DNA from: Paludisphaera mucosa
Lineage (GTDB): Bacteria; Planctomycetota; Planctomycetia; Isosphaerales; Isosphaeraceae
Direction of reading: 5' to 3'
Assembly (NCBI RefSeq): GCF_029589435.1
Contig: NZ_JARRAG010000002.1
Span: 2,728,001 to 2,792,000, forward strand
DNA length: 64,000 nucleotides
Both the position numbers and the translations under genes were made by a program. Positions 1 through 9,250 of the stretch are shown in pieces. Each line of letters opens with the position of its first letter. The stretch's first letter is position 1. Under the pieces are notes generated by a model. That model saw nothing but the letters and a program-made list of their open reading frames with translations. It was not told where the DNA came from and did not search any database.

Positions 1-1808
1 TCGTCGAGGACCTTGTACGGCACCTCCGCGGCGCTTGCGGCGGCGATGGCGCGATCCAGCTCGGCGGCGGATCGGACGAAGAGGCCGATCTCGTGGGGTA
101 GGACTCCGGACTCCACCCGTTCGGCAAGCCAACCTCCCACTTCTCGGATCTCAGCTTCCTCGTCCTCGCAGACCCGGACGACAGGGGGAGGGCCGTTGAA
201 AACGGAGACGGCGTCGCCACGCTTCTCGCCCAGTCCATCCGCGTCGCGGACTTCCGGGCCGAGCAACCGATCCGCCTTCGATCGAATCTGGTGGGACGTC
301 CGGTAATTGACCCGCAGGGTTCGCGAGCGACCGCGTACGTCCACGCCCAGGGACTTCCACGAAAACGGCTGCTGGAAAATCCGCTGTCCAAGGTCTCCGG
401 CGAAGAACAGGGCGTTGGGACGATCCCCCGCGAGCGCGGCGAGGAACTTCAATTGGGAGACGCTGAGGTCCTGCGCCTCGTCGACGACCGCGAAGTCGAA
501 AGGGGGATTCTCACTGCCGGCCATCGCTGACGCCAGCGCGGTGAAGAGCTTCGACTGCGTGATCACCTTCCGGGCCTTCAGGCCTTCGCCGACCCGCTCG
601 AAGATCGACCAGAGCACCTGACGGCGGGCCTCGGGGAGCCGCGTTTTCCGACCGAGACGGGAAACGTCGCGATACGCTTCCCACGTCTCTAGCTGCCAGG
701 CGTCGACCAGCTGCTCCCATTCCGTGGCGAGGAATTGACGGCTGTATTTGGGCTCGCCGACGGCTCGCGAAGCCTCGCTCAGCAATTCGTCGACAAGCAC
801 GCGGTCCGCGAGCTTTACCGGGCCGATGCGGGCCTTGTGCAGCCGTAGGCCCAGGGCGTCGAAAGAATGGACGTCGATTCGCTCGGCGAGTCGCGGCTCA
901 TTGGAGAGGAGTCGCCGCAACTTGGTGTCGAGAGCCTTGGCCAGTGTGTCGGTGAACGTCACCAGCAGGACGCGGGCCTCGGGATTGGAGCGGGCCAGGT
1001 GGGCGGCCCGGTGCAGGGCCACGATGGTCTTGCCTGTGCCGGCCGACCCGGATACCCGGGCCGGGCCGTTGTAGTCCCGTCCCACCCATTCCCTTTGATC
1101 GGGATGCAGGAAGACGGTCCACTTCTCCCAAGGGAAGTCGAGGGCGCGTCGCAGCTCCTCGACGTCCGCCATCACGCGGAACCGCCGCAGGGCGTCGGGG
1201 TGGTCGAACGGGCTCGCGCCGGGCGGCTTGGGTTGGCTGACGCGGGGCTTGCCGCCCGTGGCCAGCTCTAGGATCGCTTCGGAAGCCTCGCCGGGGAGGT
1301 GATCGGCCAGGGCGAGGACCGTATCCTCCGTCGCGGACCGGACGTCGCCCAGCCACTCGTGCGGCACGCCGTATCCCATCAGCTCGTCGTCGGTCAGTTT
1401 CGCGAAGAGCAAGGTCTCGGCGGCCGACGGCCTCGGTGCCTCCGGCTCCACATAAGCCGGGACGAGGACTTCCCGGACCGTCTCGCGGATCTCGACCAGC
1501 TGGGCCGCCCCGGTCCTGGGGTGGATCTCCAGCTTGCGGCGCCCGGCCCATTCGTAGGCCTTGTCGTGGTGGCCGACGTAGCAAAGCAGCAGGCTGTCGA
1601 CCGTCTTGTGGACGATCAGCCGGAGATCCCCACTGACCCGGACCGACCAGAAGTTCTTGTCCCGGGCGCGGTCGAGCTTGTGGAAGCTCATGCCGGGGCT
1701 CGACGGGTCGAGCTGCAGGTCGAACGCGGTCGTCTTGACGGCCTTCTGCTCGTCGCCCGTCAGGCGGGCGAGGCTGTCGGTGAAAGTGTCGGCGATCCGG
1801 AATTCCAT
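1..1808 (-). CDS. RelE-like domain / UvrD-family DNA helicase fusion (3' end cut by window)
   Basis: Reading the minus strand from the ATG at 1808 gives an open frame running off the window start, about 602 codons. Residues 1-95 look like a RelE/ParE-type toxin fold (FWSVRVSGDLRLIVHK, then HHDKAYEWAGRRKLE). A linker follows, then a superfamily 1 helicase with Walker A GSAGTGKT near residue 255, DEAQD near residue 440, GDLGQRIFQ as motif III and VNYRTS as motif IV; the C-terminal motifs are missing. The start lies 4 bases after the stop of the methyltransferase gene, so the two are almost certainly co-transcribed. In the family, UvrD proteins unwind DNA 3' to 5'; a role in a restriction or defence operon is inferred from the neighbours. 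The helicase call is firm. The RelE-like call rests on pattern only, and catalytic toxin residues were not verified. Confidence 0.85.
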   Translation of the reverse strand, partial: MEFRIADTFTDSLARLTGDEQKAVKTTAFDLQLDPSSPGMSFHKLDRARDKNFWSVRVSGDLRLIVHKTVDSLLLCYVGHHDKAYEWAGRRKLEIHPRTGAAQLVEIRETVREVLVPAYVEPEAPRPSAAETLLFAKLTDDELMGYGVPHEWLGDVRSATEDTVLALADHLPGEASEAILELATGGKPRVSQPKPPGASPFDHPDALRRFRVMADVEELRRALDFPWEKWTVFLHPDQREWVGRDYNGPARVSGSAGTGKTIVALHRAAHLARSNPEARVLLVTFTDTLAKALDTKLRRLLSNEPRLAERIDVHSFDALGLRLHKARIGPVKLADRVLVDELLSEASRAVGEPKYSRQFLATEWEQLVDAWQLETWEAYRDVSRLGRKTRLPEARRQVLWSIFERVGEGLKARKVITQSKLFTALASAMAGSENPPFDFAVVDEAQDLSVSQLKFLAALAGDRPNALFFAGDLGQRIFQQPFSWKSLGVDVRGRSRTLRVNYRTSHQIRSKADRLLGPEVRDADGLGEKRGDAVSVFNGPPPVVRVCEDEEAEIREVGGWLAERVESGVLPHEIGLFVRSAAELDRAIAAASAAEVPYKVLD

Positions 1809-1812
1809 GGCG

Positions 1813-4593
1813 CTAGACCCTGAACACTTTCATCACCTCGTCGCCGAGGTGATTGATCACCTTCACGGCGATCCGGCCGGATTTGGGCCTTGCGAAGGGT
1901 CGCGAGGTGTCGCTGTTCAGCGTAGACCAAGCGTCGGCGTCGATCTCGGCCTTGAGGTTGGTTTTCAGCAACTTATAGGGGTCGTTCGCGCCCAAGAAGT
2001 AGGCATGTCGGACGAAGAAGCTCTCTTCGTTGTAGTCGGTATCAACAAACCAGCAGGCGATGCCGTCGGCCCCGTCGCTGACAACCTCGCCGGTCTGGGG
2101 CTTGAAGACGTCGACGCCGTTCACCTTCACGCGGAGCCGGCCGTCGGGCTCGGGAAGGAGCGAGATGTCCGGCTCACCGAAGATGATGAAGAGGTTCCCC
2201 TTTCCGGTGTTCTTGAGGTCGGCCGCCATGTGCAGGTCGGCGTTCATGCGAGCCTTGAGCACCGGCAGGCGGCCGAGCTTGGCGAACTCGGTGGTGTGCG
2301 CCTCGTAGTTGAAGGCGCAGGCGATCAGCACGTCGAACCCGGCGTCTCCGGCCTCGCGGGCGGCGGCGACGAGGTCGGCGCGCTGTACGGTTCCGAACTC
2401 GGGGCCAATGAAGACGGCGGCCCTCTTTTCCGCGTCGCCCTCCAAATAGCGGCCCTCGGCGCAAACGAGGTCGCCGGGCCAGGGCGAGATTGCAGTGAAG
2501 GTGATTCGGTCTTCCTTGTGGGCCTGTTGCACGCCAGCCGTTCGCAGGTTCTCAAGAATCATTCGCTCAAAGCCGCCGTCCTCCGGCTCCGCCTTGCTCT
2601 GAGGGTCGATCAGCTCGTCGTCTTCGTCGACGCCCAGCATGCGATGGGGCGAGAGACTCTCGACAGTGAATGGGCCCGCTACCCGGACCTTCTTCTTGTC
2701 TTCATAGGGCCTGTCGTAGAGGTATTCGAACTCCGCTCGCGTGGCGATGGAGGCGTCGATCTCCTTCTGTCTAGCAATCCGGGCCTGCCACCAGTCCGCG
2801 TGCAGGGTCTTCGCCGAATCCGACCAATTGGTGCCGGCCTCGCGAGGGATCTCCCACTCGGGCCAAGACTTCTTGAGCGCGACGTTCAACTTCTCGCGCA
2901 AGAGTTCCAGCTTCGCCTGCCACCGATCCCAGATGACGTCGATCTCAGCGTTGTTAGCAATCGACTTGAGCGTCACGTGCGGCACGCGCTCGTAGACGAA
3001 GCCGTGGCGGATGTCATTGCGGGTCGGCTGGGTGCTCGGGGCAGAGCGGCTAACTTCGGCTTCCTTCAACTGGCCATCGCGAGAGTCAGCCAGCAGGTAA
3101 AACAGATACCTCGCGCCCATGATGCGGCCGCGGGCCAGCGCTAGCGCGACCCGCGAAGTGTCAATCGTGATCCAACGACGGCCCCATTGCTCGGCAACGT
3201 AAGCAGAAGTACCGGAACCGCAGGTAGGATCGAGAACGAGGTCGCCAGGGTCGGTCGTCATGAGGATGCACCGCTGAACAACTCGTGGGACGGTCTCGAC
3301 GACGTAGGATTTCGGAAACCGATCCTGAGTATCTGGCCACACGGTCGTCATGGACGCCACCGGAAAGTCAGACAGACGACGCTCGTAATACAATACTTTC
3401 GGAAGCGAAATAAGTCGATCCGCCATGCCAAGCCGAGCCATGCCGGCCAGATGGGTCTTCCAGTTTCGCTGTGGGCCTGTCTCGTACACTACATCCCGAA
3501 ATGCGAATGGGACTGAAGTTGTCGAGCGAAAACCGGCCGAAAAGGCGGGAGTCTCGGTGAAGGGGTGCGAATCAGCAGGTAGCGATTCTGGGGAAGTGAA
3601 TTCCGCATCAGTCATAGCGCGACGCAATCCGTTTGCTTCACGCAGCTTTCCATATCGCTCACCAAATCCGCTTCCCGCGATTTTGGCCCAGAACAGACGA
3701 CGGTATTTCACCTGGTTTCTACTTCGCGCAAACCAAACGAGAGAATCGTTGGGAGATGCCAATAGATCGTCTGTCGCACCACTATTCTTGGCAAACGTTA
3801 TAACTGCACAAAAATTGTCATCACCGAACACCTCATCCATGACAGCCCGAACGCGGTGGACATTCTCGTCTCCGATCTGCACGAAGATGGAACCGGAGTC
3901 AGCGAGCAGATCACGGGCGACGGTTAGGCGGTCGCGGAGGTAGGTCAGATAGCTGTGGATGCCGTCGCGCCAGGTGTCCCGGAAGGCTTTGACCTGCTCC
4001 GGCTCGCGAGTGATGTGACCGGCATTGCCGTCCTTGACGTCGCGGCTGGTGGTAGACCACTGGAAATTGCTGTTGAACTTGATGCCGTAGGGGGGGTCGA
4101 GGTAAATGCACTGCACCTTGCCACGCAGGCTCTCGCGCTCGGCGAGCGAGGCCATAACCTGAAGGGAGTCGCCGAGGATCATGCGGTTTGACCAGTTCTG
4201 ATCGTGCTGGTAGAACTCTGTCTTGTCAGCTCCTTCTGGAATGCCGTTGAAATCGGCGAAGAGGTCGGGGAAAAGCGTGGCTTGAGGGTCGGACGCACGT
4301 TCGGCCTCCTCGGTCCGACGCACGAGGTCGTCGATCAAAACCTTGGGGTGCACCTTCTCCTGGATATAGAGAGGGGGGGCGGGAACGACGAGGTCGCTCC
4401 AGTCCTGCTCGTCCTTGCCGCGCCAGACGAGTTGCGGGTCGAGGTCGCGGTTCCGGCGTTCGTAGGCGACGCGGACGGGGTGCTGCTGCTCGTGCTCCAC
4501 GACGGACTGGCATTCGGCTGTCGGGATGTTCTTCCGCCGGTCGGCCTCATGCACGAGGGTCTCGACGGACTTCGGGGCGATCTTCTTGGCCAT
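1813..4593 (-). CDS. Site-specific DNA methyltransferase, type III Mod-like, beta class
   Basis: A 926-residue protein. The catalytic motif DPPYG is at residues 166-170 and the AdoMet-binding motif LDPTCGSGTSAYVAEQWGR lies near 455. Motif IV before motif I defines the beta class of amino-methyltransferases (N6-adenine or N4-cytosine). The roughly 290 residues between them should hold the target recognition domain. The segment after residue 620 has no fold I recognise, although it contains conserved-looking stretches such as NTGKGNLFIIFGEPDI. Only 3 bases separate it from the upstream restriction subunit and 4 from the downstream helicase, indicating one operon. It would modify host DNA to protect it from the partner nuclease. 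Base composition drops inside the recognition region (my count is about 49% GC over 3601-3840 against 65% at 2281-2340), a sign of domain exchange or transfer. Confidence 0.92.
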   Translation of the reverse strand: MAKKIAPKSVETLVHEADRRKNIPTAECQSVVEHEQQHPVRVAYERRNRDLDPQLVWRGKDEQDWSDLVVPAPPLYIQEKVHPKVLIDDLVRRTEEAERASDPQATLFPDLFADFNGIPEGADKTEFYQHDQNWSNRMILGDSLQVMASLAERESLRGKVQCIYLDPPYGIKFNSNFQWSTTSRDVKDGNAGHITREPEQVKAFRDTWRDGIHSYLTYLRDRLTVARDLLADSGSIFVQIGDENVHRVRAVMDEVFGDDNFCAVITFAKNSGATDDLLASPNDSLVWFARSRNQVKYRRLFWAKIAGSGFGERYGKLREANGLRRAMTDAEFTSPESLPADSHPFTETPAFSAGFRSTTSVPFAFRDVVYETGPQRNWKTHLAGMARLGMADRLISLPKVLYYERRLSDFPVASMTTVWPDTQDRFPKSYVVETVPRVVQRCILMTTDPGDLVLDPTCGSGTSAYVAEQWGRRWITIDTSRVALALARGRIMGARYLFYLLADSRDGQLKEAEVSRSAPSTQPTRNDIRHGFVYERVPHVTLKSIANNAEIDVIWDRWQAKLELLREKLNVALKKSWPEWEIPREAGTNWSDSAKTLHADWWQARIARQKEIDASIATRAEFEYLYDRPYEDKKKVRVAGPFTVESLSPHRMLGVDEDDELIDPQSKAEPEDGGFERMILENLRTAGVQQAHKEDRITFTAISPWPGDLVCAEGRYLEGDAEKRAAVFIGPEFGTVQRADLVAAAREAGDAGFDVLIACAFNYEAHTTEFAKLGRLPVLKARMNADLHMAADLKNTGKGNLFIIFGEPDISLLPEPDGRLRVKVNGVDVFKPQTGEVVSDGADGIACWFVDTDYNEESFFVRHAYFLGANDPYKLLKTNLKAEIDADAWSTLNSDTSRPFARPKSGRIAVKVINHLGDEVMKVFRV

Positions 4594-4596
4594 TGC

Positions 4597-7500
4597 TTAG
4601 CTTCCTTGCTCCACCGGCCGAGCGGCCACGGAGGCGATCAGCCTGTCGAACTCGCCCTCGACCTTGGCCTTGAAGTCGGCCTCGATCTGATAGACCTCGG
4701 TGAACTCGGCGAATGCCCACCGCCCGTAGGCCTTGAGGTGGTTCACGCCCGGCATCCAGTAGATGTCCATGGTCGACTTCTTTTCCTTCGCATCCTCGCC
4801 CCGATAGCCCTTGATCTCGACGACCAGGTGCAGCAGATCATCCTCGCCGTGCCCGTCGTCCACGAGCACGATGAAGTCGGGCCGGTACTTGCGATTCTCC
4901 GAACCGTGGCGATAGGGGACTTCGAACCCCAGGTTGTGGTTCTTCACATAGGCCCGGACCCTCGGGTGAGACTCCGCCACGCGGCAGAACTCGGCCTCCC
5001 AGTCGCTGTCCGTGATCACCCAGTTGAGGTGGCAACGCGTCGGGCTGGTCTCCCAACGATCGGCCTTCGACGTGTTGAAGCGGACGTGGGCTGTGGACCC
5101 GGTGGGGTTGTACGAGTCGAGCAGCGCCTTGATGGGACGGTCGCCGAGGAATGCTCGCGTGATCCCGGCCGTGATACGGTTGCAGGCGATGTCCGCCAAC
5201 TCCTGATACATCAGCAGGCCAGGATAGGTACTTCCCTTACAGACCAGGCAGGTGTCGAGCCATTGCTTGGTGATGCGTTTGAGCTGACCGAAAAGGTGGA
5301 GCCGAGGCTCCTCCCCGGGGTCGCGCCACTTGGTGTAGAGAAGGCGCTGTGTGACGTTGAACACGAGCGACGACGGGCGGAGGTCGCCCAGGTGCTCCAG
5401 GTTCATGTCGACCGCCTCGCCGATGATCCCCGAGTTCCGGGTGATGGACGGGCCGACGAGGTCGGGGGTGAGTACGAGGACCGAGTCCTCGTCGAACTCG
5501 GCCGTGAGCCGCTCTTCGGGCAGTTCGACGCGGTAGCCTTCGACGCGGGGGAAGCGGATTTCGAGGGCGTCGCGGGCCGGGCGGACGGCCTTGACCTGGA
5601 TGGTCTCGCGCGGCGGCTGCGGAGGCGCAATCACTGGCTTCGCGGTGAAGTCGAAGGGGATGCCGAAGACGTCGGCATACTCGACGTTGAAAAGGCCTTC
5701 CTCGTTCAGCTCGTAAGACTGGCGGCGGAGGGCGCGGCCGATGACCTGCTCGCACAAGAGTTGGGTGCCGAAGGCGCGGATGCCGAGAACGTGAGTGACC
5801 GTGTTTGCGTCCCAGCCCTCGGTGAGCATGGAGACGGAGACGACGCATCGGATGGAGCCGCCGAGCTGGCCGGGCTTGCCGACGGTGTTCATGACCTCGC
5901 GCAGGAGTTCTTGATCGCTGATGTTCTCCCCGGCGCGAGGGTCGCCGCTACGCTCGACGATCTCGCGGCGGAAACGCTCGATCTCGTCGACGGCCATGCT
6001 GCGGAAGTTGTCGTCGAGAGCGTCTCCCGCTTCGAGTTGCTCACTGTCGATCAGCAGGGTGTTCGGCCTTGGGAGAGGGTTGCCGGTGGTCTCGTCGAAG
6101 TTGCGGAAGAGTGCGAGCCGGCCGTTCTCCAGAGTCGTCGTCCCGTCCGCTTTCCTCCGCTGGAATCCGGAAATGAAATCGTATACCAGCTTGGATATCG
6201 CCGTGTTCTGGCAGACGATGATGAAGCAAGGCGGGACCTTGATAGCCTTCTGCTCCCAGAGCTTGAAGGTCTTCTCATAGTGGCCGTAGAGGGCTTGCAG
6301 CGCGGTCTGGAGGCGGGTCGGGAGTTCGAGCGGGTCCAGAGTCTCGCCCTTGCCTCGGCCCTTCTTGGGCATGTGTTTCTGGATGTTTTTCCAGAGGTCC
6401 CGGTAGACGGGCATCTCATTGCCAGGGATATTCTCGGCGACGGGCACGCGCGGCAACTTTACGATGCCGCATTCGATCGCGTCCATGAGTGAGAAGTCGC
6501 TCGCCGTCCAGGGGAAGAGCGTACCCTCCGCGTAGCCCGAACCACGCAGGAAGAACGGCGTCGCCGACAGATCGACGATCCGGGACACGCCGAGCTTGCG
6601 GTTCACGGCTTCCAGGCCGGAGATCCACAACCGAGCGGCCTCGTTGTTCTTCTGGGCCTCCTTCTTCTCGTCCCCCTGGAGGTCCTCGTCGTCCTCGTCC
6701 TGGGGCTTCTCTCGGTAGCAGTGATGGGCTTCGTCGTTGAGGACCAGGACGTTCTTCAACCCCATGAGGTCGGGCATCACCCGCTGGATCATCTGGCCCT
6801 CGCTCTCCAGGGTGTCGAGCGCCTCGCCACGCCCTTGGAGCAAGGCACGCCCGCCGGAGGATAGTTCGATCCTCTCCCGAAGCTTGAAGGCGTGATAGTT
6901 CGTGATGACGATCTTCGCCCGGACCATGTCGTCGAGCATGTCGGTGGGAACGAGCATTCGGGTGGTGTAGTAATTGTCGGGGTCGTTCGGCAGGAGAACG
7001 CGCAGGCGATCCTTGATCGTGAGCCCGGGGGCGACGACGAGGAACCCACGCGTGAAGTTCCTGGTGCCTGGGCGGCGCACGGCGTTGATGGTTTGCCACG
7101 CCATCAACATGGCCATGACCGTGGTCTTGCCCGCGCCGGTGGCCAGCTTCAGGGCGATCCGGAAGAGTTCAGGGTTGGCGTCCCGGTTCGCCGAGCCAAG
7201 GCTTTCCAGGAGCTGCTTTCCAGACTTCGAGTGCGGCGCGACTTCCGTCAGCCAGATGGCCGTTTCCACGGCTTCTACCTGGCAAAAGAACGGCCGGAGC
7301 CCGGCGAAGTCCGGGTCCCTCCAATATTGCAGGAGCCGGGCTGTTTCGGGGGTGACTTGCCATTCGCCCGGCTTGGGCCACGATCGCCAGACCTCCACTT
7401 GGGCCCGCACCGCATTGATGATCGAAGTGGGGTCGTACTGCTGTTCCTGGGTCGAGAGGCCCTTGCCCTCGTCGAAAACGAAGTTCTGCTGGCCGCTACC

Positions 7501-7695
7501 CTTCTTACGCTTCTTGGGCCTGGGTATAGGCGTGATGAACTCGGCCCGGCGACGTTTCTCGATGATCTCCTGGGTCGGCTGCCCTTGGTCGTCGAGTTCC
7601 CAGTGACGCTGTGGACACGCGTACGGGGAATTCAGGATGGGATGATCGAAGAAAGGGTTGCTCATCGACCGGAAGCCCATCCTGGCAAAGGACAC
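4597..7695 (-). CDS. Restriction endonuclease subunit: SF2 helicase with C-terminal PD-(D/E)XK nuclease
   Basis: About 1,030 residues. The N-terminal half carries superfamily 2 motifs: Walker A LATGAGKTTVMAML, the DEAH box VLNDEAHHCY, SATPFF, then LTEGWDANTV and the arginine finger segment EQVIGRALRRQSYE. Near the C-terminus, KYRPDFIVLVDD followed by LVVEIKGYRG fits a PD-(D/E)XK nuclease core. The pattern matches the Res subunit of type III systems and the large restriction proteins that NCBI names BPTD_3080 family (from memory). The frame opens with GTG at 7695, but the ATG at 7665 (MSNPFFDHPILNSPY) looks like the usual family start. It is first in the operon, so the promoter should lie in the roughly 200 bases upstream. 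It cleaves unmodified DNA with ATP-driven translocation by family analogy. Confidence 0.9.
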   Translation of the reverse strand: MSFARMGFRSMSNPFFDHPILNSPYACPQRHWELDDQGQPTQEIIEKRRRAEFITPIPRPKKRKKGSGQQNFVFDEGKGLSTQEQQYDPTSIINAVRAQVEVWRSWPKPGEWQVTPETARLLQYWRDPDFAGLRPFFCQVEAVETAIWLTEVAPHSKSGKQLLESLGSANRDANPELFRIALKLATGAGKTTVMAMLMAWQTINAVRRPGTRNFTRGFLVVAPGLTIKDRLRVLLPNDPDNYYTTRMLVPTDMLDDMVRAKIVITNYHAFKLRERIELSSGGRALLQGRGEALDTLESEGQMIQRVMPDLMGLKNVLVLNDEAHHCYREKPQDEDDEDLQGDEKKEAQKNNEAARLWISGLEAVNRKLGVSRIVDLSATPFFLRGSGYAEGTLFPWTASDFSLMDAIECGIVKLPRVPVAENIPGNEMPVYRDLWKNIQKHMPKKGRGKGETLDPLELPTRLQTALQALYGHYEKTFKLWEQKAIKVPPCFIIVCQNTAISKLVYDFISGFQRRKADGTTTLENGRLALFRNFDETTGNPLPRPNTLLIDSEQLEAGDALDDNFRSMAVDEIERFRREIVERSGDPRAGENISDQELLREVMNTVGKPGQLGGSIRCVVSVSMLTEGWDANTVTHVLGIRAFGTQLLCEQVIGRALRRQSYELNEEGLFNVEYADVFGIPFDFTAKPVIAPPQPPRETIQVKAVRPARDALEIRFPRVEGYRVELPEERLTAEFDEDSVLVLTPDLVGPSITRNSGIIGEAVDMNLEHLGDLRPSSLVFNVTQRLLYTKWRDPGEEPRLHLFGQLKRITKQWLDTCLVCKGSTYPGLLMYQELADIACNRITAGITRAFLGDRPIKALLDSYNPTGSTAHVRFNTSKADRWETSPTRCHLNWVITDSDWEAEFCRVAESHPRVRAYVKNHNLGFEVPYRHGSENRKYRPDFIVLVDDGHGEDDLLHLVVEIKGYRGEDAKEKKSTMDIYWMPGVNHLKAYGRWAFAEFTEVYQIEADFKAKVEGEFDRLIASVAARPVEQGS

Positions 7696-7905
7696 TGCAC
7701 CGTGAAAGACTCGGCGATCTGGGTCGGGGCGAGGCGGGCGGTCGAGGAGCTGCTCTCGGGGTGGATGAGATTCGGTGAAGAAGTCTCCCGCTCATGAACG
7801 GCTGGACGCAGTCCCGGCGACACCGACACTGCTCCTGCCGTATCCACGACGACGACGATGAACCCATGCGGACGCCCTTTTCTAGGGTAGGCCACATGAT
7901 AAATC

Positions 7906-8103
7906 TCAACCCAGCGACAAGAAACCCCTTACCAAAGCCAGTATGCCTCCGCGGATCGTTTCAGGCAGTTCTGGCCAGGCTGCCACCAAGGCGGCCAAGT
8001 CGGCATCCATCTCTGTACGACATATGTCGGTGGGCAAATAGTGGGCAACAGGCTCGGATGCAAGTCGCAAACCCTTGCAGGTCCTGTCGTTGCTCGGATC
8101 TGT

Positions 8104-8106
<3 letters not shown>
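7906..8106 (-). CDS. Small ORF, possible remnant at the island end
   Basis: A 66-codon frame whose GTG start lies inside the tRNA-Lys fragment, so the annotated start is unlikely to be native. The convincing part is the last 35 residues, from MDADLAALVAAWPELPETIR onward, a short helical segment. It resembles tails seen in planctomycete recombinase-linked proteins, but this is recollection and not a verified match. Being next to an attachment scar, it could be the leftover end of an integrase or a tiny accessory gene. It may also be chance coding in GC-rich DNA. No ribosome binding site is evident. Confidence 0.3.
8018..8029. promoter_or_regulatory. Perfect 12-bp palindrome near the island end
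   Basis: CGACATATGTCG reads the same on both strands. It lies about 75 bases from the tRNA-Lys fragment, inside the small doubtful ORF. It could be a binding site for a dimeric regulator or recombination accessory protein, or chance. Confidence 0.25.
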
Positions 8107-8152
<46 letters not shown>

Positions 8153-8437
8153 TTCGCGACATCGTCCGCATCCGGCCGGCGGGGGCCGTCAAACCCCGTC
8201 CTTTTGTTCGGGTCGCAGACTTGCGGCCCGTCGGCTCATCCAACCTCGTCACCGTTCCAAGGATCGCCCGAGCTTACCGGGATCGATCTCGATCGACCCG
8301 TCTCTTCCGGGCCTTGACCGGGTTGCTACTTGGCGCACGGGCCCTCAGAATGGACCTCCGCTTTCGGTGAGGTCGGGACGTGCCCCGGCTTCGATGGGAA
8401 GTGGGACTCGTCCCCCCGGCCTTCGGGGGTCTTGTGA

Positions 8438-9247
8438 GTGGCCATGAATACGTCGGCGCTCAAAAGGTTCCGGGAGACGCTCGCGGGCGGCCGCGCGGTG
8501 TACGGCCTGTGGGTGACGCTCGAATCGCCGAGCGTCACCGAGATGGCGGTCGCGCTCGGGCTCGACTGGGTCGTGATCGACGCCGAGCACGGGCACCTCG
8601 ACTGGTCCGAGATCGTCGCGCATCTCCGGGCCGCGGTCCGTGGCGACACGGTGGTCCTGGTTCGGCTGGCGGACCTGGACCGGGGCCTCGTCAAGCGCGC
8701 CCTCGACCTCGGCGCCGACGGCGTGGTCATCCCCTGGGTCGAGACCGAAGAGCAGCTCCGCCGCGCCGTGGCGTTCGCTCGATACCCTCCCGAGGGGTGC
8801 CGGGGCATCGGCGCCGAGCGGGCGACGGGCTGGGGCGAGTGCATGGCCGAGCACACGGCCGAGGCCAACGACTCCGTGCTCGTGGTGCCGATCATCGAGA
8901 CCGTCGTCGCGCCCGACGAGGTCGAACGGATGACCCGGGTCGACGGCGTCGAGGTCTTCTTCTTCGGGCCGGCCGACTTCTCGTCGAACGCCGGCTTCCG
9001 AGGGCAGTGGGAAGGCCCAGGGGTCGCCCGGCTGCTCCTGGGCCTGAAGGACGTCGTGCGTGCGTCCGGCAAGCATTGCGGGGTCCTGGCGGCGAGCGAC
9101 CCGAACGTCTCCGAACGTCTGGAGCAGGGCTTTCGGATGCTCGGCCTCGGGATCGACGGCTCGCTCCTGCTCCGCTCGCTGCATGCGTCTCTGGCTGCGG
9201 TCGGCCGGGACCGAAAGATCCGCTCCGGCCTCCGAATCGAGGATTAG
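8438..9247 (+). CDS. HpcH/HpaI family aldolase (2-keto-3-deoxy acid aldolase type)
   Basis: A 269-residue class II aldolase. DAEHGHLD holds the catalytic histidine, VRLAD the arginine, and the metal ligands are expected in PIIETV (Glu) and GPADFSSN (Asp). The family splits 2-keto-3-deoxy sugar acids, such as 2-keto-3-deoxy-L-rhamnonate, into pyruvate plus an aldehyde. The frame opens at a GTG at 8438, with an ATG two codons later at 8444 that may be the true start. It is the first gene of a tight plus-strand cluster, 3 bases ahead of the cupin gene. The rhamnonate substrate is inferred from the alpha-L-rhamnosidase at the end of the cluster and is not shown by the sequence; 4-hydroxy-2-oxo-heptanedioate-type substrates are the alternative. 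Confidence 0.9.
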   Translation: MAMNTSALKRFRETLAGGRAVYGLWVTLESPSVTEMAVALGLDWVVIDAEHGHLDWSEIVAHLRAAVRGDTVVLVRLADLDRGLVKRALDLGADGVVIPWVETEEQLRRAVAFARYPPEGCRGIGAERATGWGECMAEHTAEANDSVLVVPIIETVVAPDEVERMTRVDGVEVFFFGPADFSSNAGFRGQWEGPGVARLLLGLKDVVRASGKHCGVLAASDPNVSERLEQGFRMLGLGIDGSLLLRSLHASLAAVGRDRKIRSGLRIED

Positions 9248-9250
9248 CTC

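Noticed and set aside
1606-3144. Long plus-strand frame over the methyltransferase
   Set aside because: The opposite strand has clear catalytic motifs; this frame shows none.
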